Position numbers and translations under genes: made by a program
From: an uncultured Pseudomonadota bacterium
Lineage (GTDB): Bacteria; Myxococcota_A; UBA796; SXON01
DNA: 32,471 nt
Assembly: GCA_903891165.1 (NCBI GenBank)
Contig: CAITDR010000425.1
Span: forward strand, 1 to 32,471
Reading direction: 5' to 3'
In this document: positions 22,532-31,653 of the stretch, piece by piece
Position numbering within the stretch: the first letter of the stretch is position 1
Layout: every line of letters starts with the position of its first letter
Notes under the pieces: generated by a model
What the model was told of the DNA's origin: nothing
The model's input: the letters and a program-made list of their open reading frames with translations, nothing else
Database searches by the model: none

Positions 22532-23740
22532 TCAGGCGTATTCCGTGCGGATGGTTTCCACAATGATCTTCAGCGCCTGCTCTACCACCTGTGTGTCGGG
22601 GTGGCGCACGATCACGTAGCCATCGCCCTCGTAGTGAGCATTTTTAGGCTTTCCAACCTGGGGAAGTTTGGCTTCCACTACGAGATGGCCCACACGCTCC
22701 TGCGCCTTGTCCACATTCAGCACCCGCGCCACCCGACCCTGGCCCGGGCCACGAAGATAGGCGCAACCCGCCGCATGGGTGCGCTCAATGGGGATTTCGA
22801 TGCGCTCTTCGAGGATGGCCTGTGCCCAAGCACGATAGAAATTCCGGCCGTGCGCATAGCTCATCAGCGTGGTGAACTGTGCACCGGGAGGCCGAGCACC
22901 GATCTCGGAAACCACCGGCGATCCGTCGGGACGACGGAACCATTCCATGTGGGTAAATGCCGTATGGATACCCAGAACTTCGTTGACCTTGGGGCCAACC
23001 GCGTGGATGGGCGCGAATTCCGGGGTGTCGATGGTGCGGGGTGCGACCACACACCACTGGATCCACTCGTTCCGCGTTACATCCAAGGGGCCAGGCAGAT
23101 AGCGAAGGATGTTCTTGAACAGTACCTTGCCATGAATGGTGATGGTATCGAAGCTGAACTCGTCGCCGGTGATAAATTCTTCCGCCAAGGCTTCGTGACC
23201 GGGCGACGGCCGCAGCTCGGTAAGCACGTGGTTCAGCTCTTCAAAGGAGCTGACCTGGTAGGTGGAGCGGCAGCCAGCGCCGTCCGGCGGCTTAATCACC
23301 AGGGGGAAGCCGATCTCTTTGGCGGCGGCCATACCCTCGTCATGGCTGCGCAAGAGTCGGTGTTTGGCACAGGGCAGTCCGGCCTCGCGTAGCACCGTTT
23401 TCATAAGCGATTTGTCACGGCAACGTTCGGCGACGATCCGTGTGGTACCGGGAACACCGAGAATTTCGCGGGCCGCAGCCAGCTGCTCCTGGATGTTTTC
23501 CAGGATGCCGACGATGCGGTGGATACCGCCCCATTGCTTTGCCACGCCGCGCGCAGCCTCCACGATACCCTCAACACTGGTACCATCGCCCACCCGCCAG
23601 TGATGGCAGCCCTGCGGGACTTTTTCAGGTCCATCCTGGGTGACCACCACAATACGAAAGCCCGGCAGGCTGGCCGCCGCCCGCACAAATTTGAGGGTAG
23701 CTTCCATGAGAAAGGGGGCGACAAAAACGACGGTGCGCAT
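22532..23740 (-). CDS. ATP-grasp carboxylate-amine ligase family protein
   Basis: The 402-residue cytoplasmic protein has an N-terminal Rossmann-like part (RTVVFVAPFLMEATLKFVRAA), then an ATP-grasp fold. This includes the sequence CRDKSLMKTVLREAGLPCAKHRLL, GFPLVIKPPDGAGCRSTYQV (ATP-binding Lys and Gly loop), EEFITGDEFSFDTI, and VSEIGARPPGAQ with the metal-binding Glu. Such enzymes join a carboxylate to an amine or thiol through an acyl-phosphate. The product cannot be predicted from the sequence. It lies between an ArfB-like gene and a nitroreductase, possibly in one transcript. Confidence 0.88.
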   Translation of the reverse strand: MRTVVFVAPFLMEATLKFVRAAASLPGFRIVVVTQDGPEKVPQGCHHWRVGDGTSVEGIVEAARGVAKQWGGIHRIVGILENIQEQLAAAREILGVPGTTRIVAERCRDKSLMKTVLREAGLPCAKHRLLRSHDEGMAAAKEIGFPLVIKPPDGAGCRSTYQVSSFEELNHVLTELRPSPGHEALAEEFITGDEFSFDTITIHGKVLFKNILRYLPGPLDVTRNEWIQWCVVAPRTIDTPEFAPIHAVGPKVNEVLGIHTAFTHMEWFRRPDGSPVVSEIGARPPGAQFTTLMSYAHGRNFYRAWAQAILEERIEIPIERTHAAGCAYLRGPGQGRVARVLNVDKAQERVGHLVVEAKLPQVGKPKNAHYEGDGYVIVRHPDTQVVEQALKIIVETIRTEYA

Positions 23741-23787
23741 GCCGGAGGCATATCATCGGGGAGAGGGGGAGGCCAAGGCAGTCGCGC

Positions 23788-24138
23788 CTACTCCTCCCCC
23801 ACCCGCCCCCGTCCCTGCTTGATCTTCGCCCGGACCTTTTTTGCCACATGGCGCCGCTCCTGGGAGCCCCGCGTTGGGCGGGTGGCCCTTCGGGCTTTGG
23901 GGGGCGGCGCAAAATGGCGCTCCAACAACACCCGAAGGCGCTCGGCGGCCACCTCCATGTTCTGGTGCTGGCTGCGGCGCTCGCTGGCCTGAGCGACGAT
24001 ACCGGTCTCCCGGTGTCGCAAGCGCACTGCACTCTCCGTCTTGTTGCGATGTTGACCGCCAGGTCCGGAACCTTTGAGGGTCTCTACATCACAGGCGGCC
24101 AGGAGTGTGTCGTTGTCCGCCGGAATTCGGGGGTTCAT
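23788..24138 (-). CDS. ArfB-like peptidyl-tRNA hydrolase (release factor-like)
   Basis: The 116-residue protein keeps the class I release factor core with the catalytic GGQ at residues 27-29 ([18 protein letters not shown]) but has no codon-recognition domains. The basic tail [19 protein letters not shown] resembles the C-terminal tail by which ArfB (YaeJ) enters the empty mRNA channel of stalled ribosomes. A role in rescuing ribosomes on mRNAs without stop codons is therefore likely. It is shorter than E. coli ArfB (140), lacking part of the central region. It starts 28 bp after the preceding lipoprotein gene. Confidence 0.85.
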   Translation of the reverse strand: MNPRIPADNDTLLAACDVETLKGSGPGGQHRNKTESAVRLRHRETGIVAQASERRSQHQNMEVAAERLRVLLERHFAPPPKARRATRPTRGSQERRHVAKKVRAKIKQGRGRVGEE

Positions 24139-24152
24139 AGAGCCTTTTTCGA

Positions 24153-24174
24153 TTTTGTAGTTCAGACTACAAAA
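24153..24174. other. AT-rich hairpin overlapping the stop codon of the large lipoprotein gene
   Basis: This is a perfect 9-bp inverted repeat (TTTTGTAGT, 4-base loop, ACTACAAAA). The TAG stop of the 24167-26854 gene lies inside one arm. It is followed on the minus strand by the short leader of the ArfB-like gene. It could attenuate, slow or partly terminate transcription. No clear T-run follows beyond the stem itself. Confidence 0.45.
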
Positions 24175-26854
24175 CCTCGCGGACGGAGAATTCGTAGACG
24201 CCGGTATCGCCCGTTGCCGAGCCGATCACGATCACATACTGCTTGCCACCTTCCACCACCAGCTCCACGTAGCCCTCCTCTCCGGTGGCACCGGAATGCC
24301 CGCCCGCGCCGATGGCGATGTTGGCGCTGGGCGTGTCATCTTCGTCGAGTTCGTCGATGTCCAACCAGTCGGTGGAGTAGACCTGAGAAGGAAGATTTCC
24401 ACCGTTGAAAGTGCACTGTTCCACGACAACCTGCTCGTAGAAGCTGGCGGGTTCGGGCTCCTCGGTGTCCAACACACCGTCCTGGTCCCAGTCGTTGCTG
24501 CAGTCGGTGGGGTCGGCCTGCTTCTCGCCGCAGTAGTCCTCGATCAGGCTGTCGCTGTACATTTCAGAGCTGAGGATTTTCTGAAGGTAGAGATAGGAGA
24601 GAAGGGAGGTTGGGAAGCCAAAATCCAGGGCCGATCCGGTACCGGTGCAAGCGGATGCCTTGGTATCGTAGACGGTTGGGGCGGGCACCAGCTCGGCCGG
24701 GGCCACGGCGATCCAGGGATCGTCGGGACTGGGGCTGCCACTGCTATCCGCAAAATGCCGGTCAATCCAGGCGACAACGTGGACTTCCTGCCCGATGGCG
24801 CGGTCCGTGAGGTCCAAGAGCCACTGGTCGGTGTCCATCACGATCCCCTCTTCCTCCCCCTCCTCCCCGACGGTGGTGGTGGAGCCGGGGGCAGAAAGTT
24901 CGCCTACACCGCGGATAATTCCGCCGTCCACCGGCAGGTGCGGCAGGCTGATGCGGTTGACATCGGTAGGCGAGTAGATATTCTCGATGGAATAGTCAGG
25001 GTTGATCGGGTCAAACCAGCGTACCACTGCCACTGCAAGACCCGCATCTTCGGCCTGGATTTGGGCAGTCGCCTGATCGTAATTGATGCCGGTCAGCTTG
25101 ATGATCTGGCTGGCATAGTTATCCTTCATCCAGCCATAAAAGGAGAAGCCTGGCGTGTAGATGTAGTCGTCCGGTCCATCCAGGCGGATCTCCTTGGTCG
25201 GCAGCTCCTCCGGCGTCTCGGTGTGGCCCAGGGCGCCGGGAGTGTTCAGCCCGCGGAGGTTGACACCGACCTGATAGCCATTGGCACCAAAATGACCGTT
25301 GGGGGCCGAGGGGGGTGCCGAGATGATCTCGATAGGGGCGTAGGGAGGGTATTCCGTGGGATCCACCAGAGGATTTCCGTCGCCGTCCACCACTCCGGTG
25401 GTGAGTAGCGCCATCTGCCACTTCAGGACCAGCTCGCCAAAGTTGTATTCTCCGGTTCCGTCCAGGATCGCGTCCACGCCGGTATCGGAAGAGGACATGA
25501 TCGCCTGGAAGACGGTGGTGCCGTTCCCGGCGGCCTGGCTCTCCGAGTAGTCGTAGAGCCAACGCGCAAAGAGATATTGTGCGCCACGATCCAGCGTGAC
25601 GATGCTGCCACTGGAGTCGGTGACCAGAGGGTACAGGTGCGGCGCATCCAGGTAGTCCCAGACGTCGGTATAGTAGGTGGCCCCGAAGCCACAAAGATCA
25701 GCCGCCAAGGTGCCCATCGCGTCGTTCAGCCAGTCATTCTCCCCCGTCCCCTCGTTCACCAGGACGTGCTGGTTGTAGGAGATCAGGTAGGTGAAGGAGC
25801 GCGCCACCTCGGCGGCGACCTGGTAGCTGTTGTAGGCGTCGATGGTGACCGGGGCATTGGGGTTCAAGAAGCCGTAGGGATCCGGCGCGAAGACGTAGAT
25901 CACCTCCTGCTCGTCGGAACCGGGGTTGCTGCGCTCGTTGAACTCTGTAAGGTCTACAGCCGGTTCTGCATAGGACGACAGGACCTTGTCGTAGGCAGTC
26001 TCGTCGTCACCGGTCAGTGTGATGGCGTTGAGCACCGGGGTGATGAGTACCGAGACCCGACCGTCGCCGTCGATGTCCGATTCCTGCCCGAAAAGTGCGC
26101 GGGTATTGGGGATAATATTGGTATCCAACACTTCTGCGGTGATGGCGAGATCACAGTTGTCGAAACCGTAGGAGTCGTAGGGGGCGTAGACATCGATCAG
26201 ACCGTCGCACTCGTAGTCCCAGTCGATGGCCACGTCGTCGTCCACCCAGATGGAGACGTTGTCCCGCAGTGCCCAAAGGGTGCCGAGCACGGGGGCATAG
26301 GAGTACTCGTCGGCAAAATCGTCGCGAACGAGAAACTCTTCTTTTTTGTTGCCGATGTCCGCTTCTTCCAAAGCGGGGGGCGGCGGAGGAACCGCGCGGT
26401 TGCCATAGCTGCGGGGGGGCTGGGCCGCGGGGGCCTGACCACGGGCGCCGTGGGGCCCGTTGGCACCGGTGCTCGCCTTGTACTTCAGGCGAAAGCCGTT
26501 GCTGCTGGCGCCGGTATTGGTGACCACCAGGTAAAATTCCTGGTCCTTATTGGACTCTCCAGAAGCGTCCGTCAGGTCGATGTCGATGTCCGGGGAGGAT
26601 CCATCGGCTTCGGCGGTCACATCGCCCGGCTCGTCAAAACCGCCGGAATCCTGTCCACTATCGTCGGGTGGAACACTATCGTCACGGGACTCCTGCTGCG
26701 TGTCGCTGTCGTCGGTGGGCTGGGAGTCGTCCTGGTCGGGCTTGCCAGTATCGGGGGTGTACTTCCCGAAATCTGGAGTGTCCGGCCCCACACAGGCCAC
26801 CACGCCGATGAGCGGTAGCAGACAGCAGATTCGCATCAGACCCGGGCGCTCCAT
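24167..26854 (-). CDS. Large lipoprotein resembling an M30-type metallopeptidase, active site lost
   Basis: The 895-residue protein begins with a lipoprotein signal (lipobox GVVAC, Cys 21) and a long Asp/Ser/Gln-rich linker (about 25-100), so it is probably surface- or outer-membrane-anchored. Residues 260-390 ([66 protein letters not shown]) follow the layout I recall for hyicolysin/M30-like zinc peptidases, where the middle reads HEFQH and the last WLNEGLSxLAED. Here EVARS (349-353) replaces HExxH, so catalysis is unlikely. A further Asp-rich segment ([15 protein letters not shown]) near 810 resembles calcium-binding repeats. The C-terminus ([23 protein letters not shown]) is like a PPC-type domain. 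GGAGGAGAG precedes the ATG. Confidence 0.82.
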   Translation of the reverse strand: MERPGLMRICCLLPLIGVVACVGPDTPDFGKYTPDTGKPDQDDSQPTDDSDTQQESRDDSVPPDDSGQDSGGFDEPGDVTAEADGSSPDIDIDLTDASGESNKDQEFYLVVTNTGASSNGFRLKYKASTGANGPHGARGQAPAAQPPRSYGNRAVPPPPPALEEADIGNKKEEFLVRDDFADEYSYAPVLGTLWALRDNVSIWVDDDVAIDWDYECDGLIDVYAPYDSYGFDNCDLAITAEVLDTNIIPNTRALFGQESDIDGDGRVSVLITPVLNAITLTGDDETAYDKVLSSYAEPAVDLTEFNERSNPGSDEQEVIYVFAPDPYGFLNPNAPVTIDAYNSYQVAAEVARSFTYLISYNQHVLVNEGTGENDWLNDAMGTLAADLCGFGATYYTDVWDYLDAPHLYPLVTDSSGSIVTLDRGAQYLFARWLYDYSESQAAGNGTTVFQAIMSSSDTGVDAILDGTGEYNFGELVLKWQMALLTTGVVDGDGNPLVDPTEYPPYAPIEIISAPPSAPNGHFGANGYQVGVNLRGLNTPGALGHTETPEELPTKEIRLDGPDDYIYTPGFSFYGWMKDNYASQIIKLTGINYDQATAQIQAEDAGLAVAVVRWFDPINPDYSIENIYSPTDVNRISLPHLPVDGGIIRGVGELSAPGSTTTVGEEGEEEGIVMDTDQWLLDLTDRAIGQEVHVVAWIDRHFADSSGSPSPDDPWIAVAPAELVPAPTVYDTKASACTGTGSALDFGFPTSLLSYLYLQKILSSEMYSDSLIEDYCGEKQADPTDCSNDWDQDGVLDTEEPEPASFYEQVVVEQCTFNGGNLPSQVYSTDWLDIDELDEDDTPSANIAIGAGGHSGATGEEGYVELVVEGGKQYVIVIGSATGDTGVYEFSVREVL

Positions 26855-26983
26855 CTCTCCTCCACGCCTCCTTACGGTACCACGGGCGCCCTTGTGGCGT
26901 CTATGGCTGTGTGGGCCTCACACCGTTCCCGGTCGCTTTTTGCGCAGGGAGCGGCGAGGGAGGAGGAGGCGCCAGGCGGCGCA

Positions 26984-27505
26984 TCAGAGTGCGGCAAGGA
27001 TAGCGGCGGGCTCCGCATGGTCACCCGCGGAGGTGGAAACCTGGCGGAAGAGGAGCTTTCCCCCCGGCGCCACCACCAGGACGCCGCCCAACTGGAAAAC
27101 ATCGCCTTTGGTAGCCGTTTGTTTGTAGCCCGCTCGCATGGCGCGCATGGCGTTTTTCCACACCGAAGGTTTCACCAGCGCCAGAGGATCCTTTAGGAAG
27201 CCAGCGGCGGTGTACGCATGGAGCCCCGGGTCTGTATAGAGGGGAAAGGAGAGCTTCTTCTCCGCCGCGAATTCATTGGCCTGCTCCACCGATCCATTGC
27301 CGATGGCCGCGATTTTTGCGCCCTTTGCGGCAAAGCGGTCCACCCAGTCTTCCAGCCGAGCAACCTGCTCGGCACAGAAAAGTCAGCCGTAGTGGCGGAG
27401 AAAGACCAGGACGCGGGTTTGGTCCGCCCAGAGTGTGGCGAGCGGCACGGCCTGACCATTGCGGTCCAGGACGGTGGTGCTGGGAAATTCGGGGGGGAGC
27501 TTCAT
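26984..27505 (-). CDS. Thioredoxin-fold (AhpC/TSA, PRXL2-like) selenoprotein with in-frame UGA
   Basis: Translating from ATG 27505 gives MKLPPEFPSTTVLDRNGQ..., then VLVFLRHYG, an in-frame TGA at 27385-27383, and LFCAEQV, continuing to a TGA stop at 26984 (173 residues). Related AhpC/TSA-like redox proteins have FLRHFG-C-x-F-C there, so the UGA takes the place of the first Cys of CxxC, giving U41-x-x-C44. A stem-loop directly after the UGA looks like a bacterial SECIS. The fold continues with IAAIGNGSVEQANEF and LYTDPGLHAYTAAGF. It starts 31 bp after thyX. A plain nonsense mutation is the alternative, but the hairpin and codon position favour selenocysteine. A reading from GTG 27343 alone would lose the active site. 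Confidence 0.82.
27355..27385 (-). promoter_or_regulatory. UGA codon and bacterial SECIS-like hairpin
   Basis: On the minus strand TGA (27385-27383) is followed by nine bases, then a perfect 8-bp stem GCCGAGCA / TGCTCGGC (27373-27366 and 27362-27355) closed by the loop GGT. bSECIS elements have a stem with a G, usually GGU, at the apical loop about 16-37 bases past the UGA. Here the G is 17 bases past the codon. Confidence 0.75.
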
Positions 27506-27536
27506 GGGGGGAATGTAGGCACCCGGGCGGGGATGT

Positions 27537-28427
27537 CTACCTGCTCTGCCCCAAGGACTCCATCAGCTCCTCCCACTCCCGCTTGGAAAGCCCGGAATCT
27601 GCCTGCACCACCGGCTCGCCGCGCAACATGCGCTGCACCACTTTGAGTGCCGGAGCCGAAAGATGCACCGCTCCAAGGCGGAAATCCTCGAAGGCCTCCC
27701 AGCAGAGGGGTACCCAGGCGCGCATGACGCTGGCGATGGCGTCGCCATAGACGCGGATCTCGTACTGGGCATGGCGGTCGATACGAAGCGAGAGGAAGTG
27801 GAGGAGATTGTGCAGGTCCACCTTCCAATACCACTGGGTGTACCAGCTCACCGGCAGGTTGACGCGGGCCAGCTCGCGGGCGAGGTCGTGATCCTGCATC
27901 AGCTCTTCGTAGCTTTGATAGCAGTTTTCGGCATCTCGCTTCAAAATATGAAGCACCTTAGCGGCCTGCTCGGGCGAGAGGGGTTGGGCGCGGCCCTGCT
28001 TGTTGTCCTTACTTTGAACGGCCAGATCCTCGGGACGGGGCAGGTAGAATTCCCGGTCGAGGATGGAGTAGCGGGCGCTGATCTCGTTCACGTTGGCGGT
28101 GCGGTGCCGGATCCACTGCCTTGCAACAAAAATGGGAAGCTTGACGTGTAGCTTCAGCTCACACATTTCAAAGGGGGTGGTGTGGCGGTGGCGCATCAGG
28201 TAGCGGATCAGCCCGCGGTCATCGGAGAGCTTTTTGGTGCCTTTCCCGTAGGAGACCCGTGCGGACTGCACCACGGCGCCATCGTCACCCATATAGTCCA
28301 CGACCCGCACAAAGCCGTGGTCCAAGCAGGGGATGGGTGTGTAGAGGAGCGCCTCCATCGCCGGGACGGTGGGGCGGAGGGTGAGCTGGGGGTTGCTGCG
28401 GGCTTCGGCGATCTCTTCGGAGGACAT
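27537..28427 (-). CDS. thyX: Flavin-dependent thymidylate synthase
   Basis: ThyX makes dTMP from dUMP using FAD, NADPH and methylene-tetrahydrofolate. The ThyX signature [15 protein letters not shown] is complete, followed by [14 protein letters not shown]. The protein also shows [20 protein letters not shown] and [19 protein letters not shown]. From ATG 28427 it has 296 residues, fitting the longer ThyX subgroup. An in-frame extension to 28580 would add 51 residues of unrelated hydrophobic sequence in the divergent promoter region, so I reject it. No strong ribosome binding site precedes the ATG. It is divergent from cphA and appears to lead a run with the selenoprotein. Confidence 0.94.
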   Translation of the reverse strand: MSSEEIAEARSNPQLTLRPTVPAMEALLYTPIPCLDHGFVRVVDYMGDDGAVVQSARVSYGKGTKKLSDDRGLIRYLMRHRHTTPFEMCELKLHVKLPIFVARQWIRHRTANVNEISARYSILDREFYLPRPEDLAVQSKDNKQGRAQPLSPEQAAKVLHILKRDAENCYQSYEELMQDHDLARELARVNLPVSWYTQWYWKVDLHNLLHFLSLRIDRHAQYEIRVYGDAIASVMRAWVPLCWEAFEDFRLGAVHLSAPALKVVQRMLRGEPVVQADSGLSKREWEELMESLGQSR

Positions 28428-28633
28428 GGGGGGGCGAGCTATCCGATTTGGCGGAAAATGCAAGGGAAAGGGTAAGAAGATGCTGAGGAGGAGCAGGGGA
28501 GAGGACGCCGCGCCGATCGTCCAGGATCCAAAGGAAGCAATCTCTGGACCATAAGCAGCCTCTATCCTATATTTCTCCACCTTCTCCCCTCAAGCTCCCC
28601 CCACTGCGCTAAAATGGTACGCCTGGAGCAGCG

Positions 28634-31276
28634 ATGAAGGTACTGGAGACACGGGTATATCGGGGTCCAAATCTGTATGGCTATCGGCCGGTGATCCGGC
28701 TGACGGTGGACCTGGAGGAGCTGGAGGACTGGCCCAGTGACCGGATTCCCGGCTTTGTCGATGGGCTTCTTGCTGCCATTCCCACCCTGATCGAGCATAC
28801 CTGCTCCTATGGGGAGCGCGGAGGTTTTGTGCGGCGTCTCCGCGATGGCACATGGATGGGGCACATTCTGGAACACTGCGCCATCGAGCTGCAGTGCCTT
28901 TGTGGCACCCCGGTCACCTACGGAAAAGCGAGGGGTACCGGTGAACGTGGGGTCTACCATGTCATCTACTCTTACGACGAGGAGCGTGTGGGGCTGGCGG
29001 CCGGGGAGATCATCCTCAAGCTGCTCCGAAGCCTGCTGCCGCCTGAGCTGCCGTCGGCGCTCAAGGAACCCTTCGATTTTGTAAAGGAGAAGGAGCGTCT
29101 CGCAAAGATTGCACAGGAGAACGCGCTGGGACCCTCCACCCGCTCCCTGGTGGATGAGGCGAAGAAGCGCGGAATCCCCTCGATTCGACTGAACGATCAG
29201 TCGTTGGTGCAGTTCGGCTATGGCAAGTTTCAGAAGCGGATCCAGGCCACGGTCACTTCAGAAACCCGCCACATCGCGGTGGAGATCGCCCAGGATAAAG
29301 AGCTTACCAATCGGCTTTTGAAGGATACCGGCCTGCCGGTGCCGCATAGTATCCTGGTGCGGAGTGAGGAGGAGGCGCTGGAGGCCGCTGACTCCATCGG
29401 CTACCCCGTGGTGGTGAAGCCCTACAACCTCTCCCACGGGCGAGGAGTGGCGATCAACCTGACCACTCCGGAGCTGGTGAAGGAGGCTTTTGCGCGCTGC
29501 TATGAAATGACCGACTACATCCTGGTGGAAACATTCCTGACCGGAAACGATCACCGGGTACTCGTGGTGAACGACGAGGTGGTGGCGGTGGCCGAGCGGG
29601 TGCCGGGCCACGTTGTGGGAGATGGGACCAGCACAATCCAGCAATTGGTGGACATCGTGAACAGCGATCCGCGCCGGGGGGTGGGCCACGAAAAGATCCT
29701 CACCCGGATTGAGATCGACCACCAGGCCGAGCGGCTTCTGAAGCAGGCCAACTACACGGTGGAGACGGTTTTGAAGGCGGGGGAGCGCTTCTTTTTGCGC
29801 TCCACGGGGAACCTTTCCACCGGGGGAACGGCGGTGGACCGCACCGATGCCATCCACCCCGACAACATCGAGGTGGCGCGTCGTGCTGCAAAGGTGATCG
29901 GACTGGATATCGCGGGCATCGACTTTATCATGCCGGACATTTCCAAGTCGGTGCGGGAGGTGGGCGGCGGCATTGTAGAGGTGAACGCGGCGCCGGGCTT
30001 CCGGATGCATGTGGCGCCCACGGAAGGGAAGCCGAGGAATGTGGCCGCACCGGTGATGGAGATGCTCTTCCCGCCCGGTACGCCCTCGCGGGTACCGATT
30101 GTTGCAGTTACCGGCACGAACGGTAAAACTACGACCTCCCGTATGATCGCACATATCTTAAAAATGTCGGGCAAGCGGGTCGGCCTGACGACGACGGACG
30201 GCATCTATCTGGATGGGGAGCGAATCCTGAAGGGGGACATGACCGGGCCGTGGTCGGCGCGGGTGATCCTGCGGGATCCTACCGTAGAGGCGGCAGTGTT
30301 GGAGACCGCGCGCGGAGGGATTCTCCGGGAAGGTCTTGGCTTTGATCGCTGTGATGTGGGCTGCGTGATGAATGTGACCGCAGACCACCTCGGCCTGCGG
30401 GGAATCAACACACTGGATGACCTGGCCTATGTAAAGCGACTGGTGGTGGAGGTGGTGCGTCGGGATGGGCACTCGGTGCTGAACGCCGACGATCCGCTGG
30501 TTGTGCAGATGGCCGAGAAGGCGGACGGGCAGAAAGTATGGTTCTCCATGGATCCTTCCAATGAGCTGGTGCGGGAGCATGTGCGGAACGGCGGCATTGC
30601 AGGGGTGTTGGAGGAGGGGCTGAAGGGGCGGATGTTGACCCTCTATCGGGGGGAGCAACATATTCCGCTGCTGTGGAGCCACCTGATCCCCGCCACCCTG
30701 GAAGGGGCGGCGATGTTCAACGTACAGAACGCGCTCGCTGCTGCGACGATGGGTTTTTGTCTGGGCCTATCCCTGGAGCAGTTGCGCCAGGGATTGCGTA
30801 CCTTCGACAACAGCTTCTTCCAGGCACCGGGACGTTGTAATGTCTACGACCAGCACCCCTTCCGGGTGATTGTGGACTACGCGCACAACCCGGCGGCGAT
30901 GCGTGCGATGGCCGATCTGGTCGGTCGGTTGAGAAAAGGGAAGTCTATCGGTCTGATCGCCGCGCCGGGCGATCGGCGGGACCAGGACATCCGGGAGCTG
31001 GGCGAGATCGCGGGGCGCACCTTCGATCGACTGGTGATCAAGGAAGATTCCAGCCGCCGCGGCCGGAAAGTGGGCGAGGTGGCGGAGATGTTGCGCGATG
31101 CGGTACTCTCCACCGGAAAGTCCGCCGCGGATGTGGACATTGTGCTGGATGAGGTGGAGGCGGTGAAGGCGGGAATGGCGCTGGCCGAGCGTGGGGATCT
31201 GGTGGTGGTCTTTGCGGATGACATTACGGCGGTTTGGAAGCAGGTGATCTACTTTGGGAAGGAAGTGGGCGAGTAA
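28634..31276 (+). CDS. cphA: Cyanophycin synthetase
   Basis: CphA polymerises aspartate and arginine into the nitrogen store cyanophycin, using ATP at two sites. The 880-residue length is typical. The N-terminal domain begins KVLETRVYRGPNLYGYRPVIRL. The ATP-grasp domain has GYPVVVKPYNLSHGRGV and VEVNAAPGFRMH. The Mur ligase-like domain from about residue 490 has VAVTGTNGKTTTSRMI, LETARGGILREGLGFD and VDYAHNPAAM. GGAG lies five to six bases before the ATG. No cyanophycinase or isoaspartyl dipeptidase is in the window. The type III glutamine synthetase at the other end is also a nitrogen-assimilation enzyme, but is far away. Confidence 0.96.
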   Translation: MKVLETRVYRGPNLYGYRPVIRLTVDLEELEDWPSDRIPGFVDGLLAAIPTLIEHTCSYGERGGFVRRLRDGTWMGHILEHCAIELQCLCGTPVTYGKARGTGERGVYHVIYSYDEERVGLAAGEIILKLLRSLLPPELPSALKEPFDFVKEKERLAKIAQENALGPSTRSLVDEAKKRGIPSIRLNDQSLVQFGYGKFQKRIQATVTSETRHIAVEIAQDKELTNRLLKDTGLPVPHSILVRSEEEALEAADSIGYPVVVKPYNLSHGRGVAINLTTPELVKEAFARCYEMTDYILVETFLTGNDHRVLVVNDEVVAVAERVPGHVVGDGTSTIQQLVDIVNSDPRRGVGHEKILTRIEIDHQAERLLKQANYTVETVLKAGERFFLRSTGNLSTGGTAVDRTDAIHPDNIEVARRAAKVIGLDIAGIDFIMPDISKSVREVGGGIVEVNAAPGFRMHVAPTEGKPRNVAAPVMEMLFPPGTPSRVPIVAVTGTNGKTTTSRMIAHILKMSGKRVGLTTTDGIYLDGERILKGDMTGPWSARVILRDPTVEAAVLETARGGILREGLGFDRCDVGCVMNVTADHLGLRGINTLDDLAYVKRLVVEVVRRDGHSVLNADDPLVVQMAEKADGQKVWFSMDPSNELVREHVRNGGIAGVLEEGLKGRMLTLYRGEQHIPLLWSHLIPATLEGAAMFNVQNALAAATMGFCLGLSLEQLRQGLRTFDNSFFQAPGRCNVYDQHPFRVIVDYAHNPAAMRAMADLVGRLRKGKSIGLIAAPGDRRDQDIRELGEIAGRTFDRLVIKEDSSRRGRKVGEVAEMLRDAVLSTGKSAADVDIVLDEVEAVKAGMALAERGDLVVVFADDITAVWKQVIYFGKEVGE

Positions 31277-31413
31277 ATAGCCTTTTTCTGGAGTCAGAAG
31301 ATCATTGGGATGAGGCCGAGAAAGACCGGGGGGAGGCGGATGAGCCGCCCTCCCCGGTTGGCGCCTGTCGTCCTCTGGTGGCGGCGAGCGTCGGGAAGCA
31401 AGGCTGTTCCGTT

Positions 31414-31460
31414 CGCAACCGGTACGCAAGTGGTTGCGACGGTCGCTACTACTTGCGTAC
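31414..31460. promoter_or_regulatory. Nested inverted repeats before the HTH gene
   Basis: Three interleaved inverted repeats lie in 47 bp. The outer is GTACGCAAGT (31422-31431) / ACTTGCGTAC (31451-31460), perfect over ten bases. A second is CGCAACC (31414-31420) / GGTTGCG (31432-31438). A third is GCGAC (31436-31440) / GTCGC (31442-31446). They share the core TTGCG. This is typical of operators or iteron-like sites for a small HTH regulator or initiator encoded just downstream. The rest of the 176-bp gap after cphA shows no gene. Confidence 0.55.
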
Positions 31461-31653
31461 GGAGTGGGTACGTGCTCGGGTGGATGAGCGGCACCTGAGG
31501 CAGGCGGATTTTGCGCGGCTGTTGAAGGTATCACGGGCCTATTGGTCGCAGATCCTGAACCGGCGGCGCCACCTGACGCCCGGGATGCGGCAGGCGCTGC
31601 TGGCCTGCCCGGTGCTGGCGGGGGTGCCGGAGGAGCAGCTATGGGAGCGGTAG
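31453..31653 (+). CDS. Small Cro/C1-type helix-turn-helix protein
   Basis: The 66-residue product from TTG 31453 begins LRTEWVRARVDERHL and contains a helix-turn-helix RQADFARLLKVSRAYWSQILNRRRHLTPGMRQALL, typical of Cro/C1/XRE DNA-binding proteins. The open frame extends upstream into cphA, so the start is uncertain; GTG 31379 is another option. The TTG lies within the right arm of the outer inverted repeat, suggesting autoregulation. The stop overlaps the next gene by 13 bp, so the two are probably coupled. Confidence 0.65.
   Translation: MRTEWVRARVDERHLRQADFARLLKVSRAYWSQILNRRRHLTPGMRQALLACPVLAGVPEEQLWER

Noticed and set aside
26950-26986. A GC-rich hairpin (GCGCC-N4-GGCGC) after the selenoprotein gene as a terminator
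   Set aside because: The stem is only 5 bp and no T-run follows on the minus strand, so it is too weak to annotate.
26984-27343. A 119-residue redox protein starting at GTG 27343
   Set aside because: It would lack the first strand and the active site of its fold, which are encoded in the same frame upstream through the UGA.
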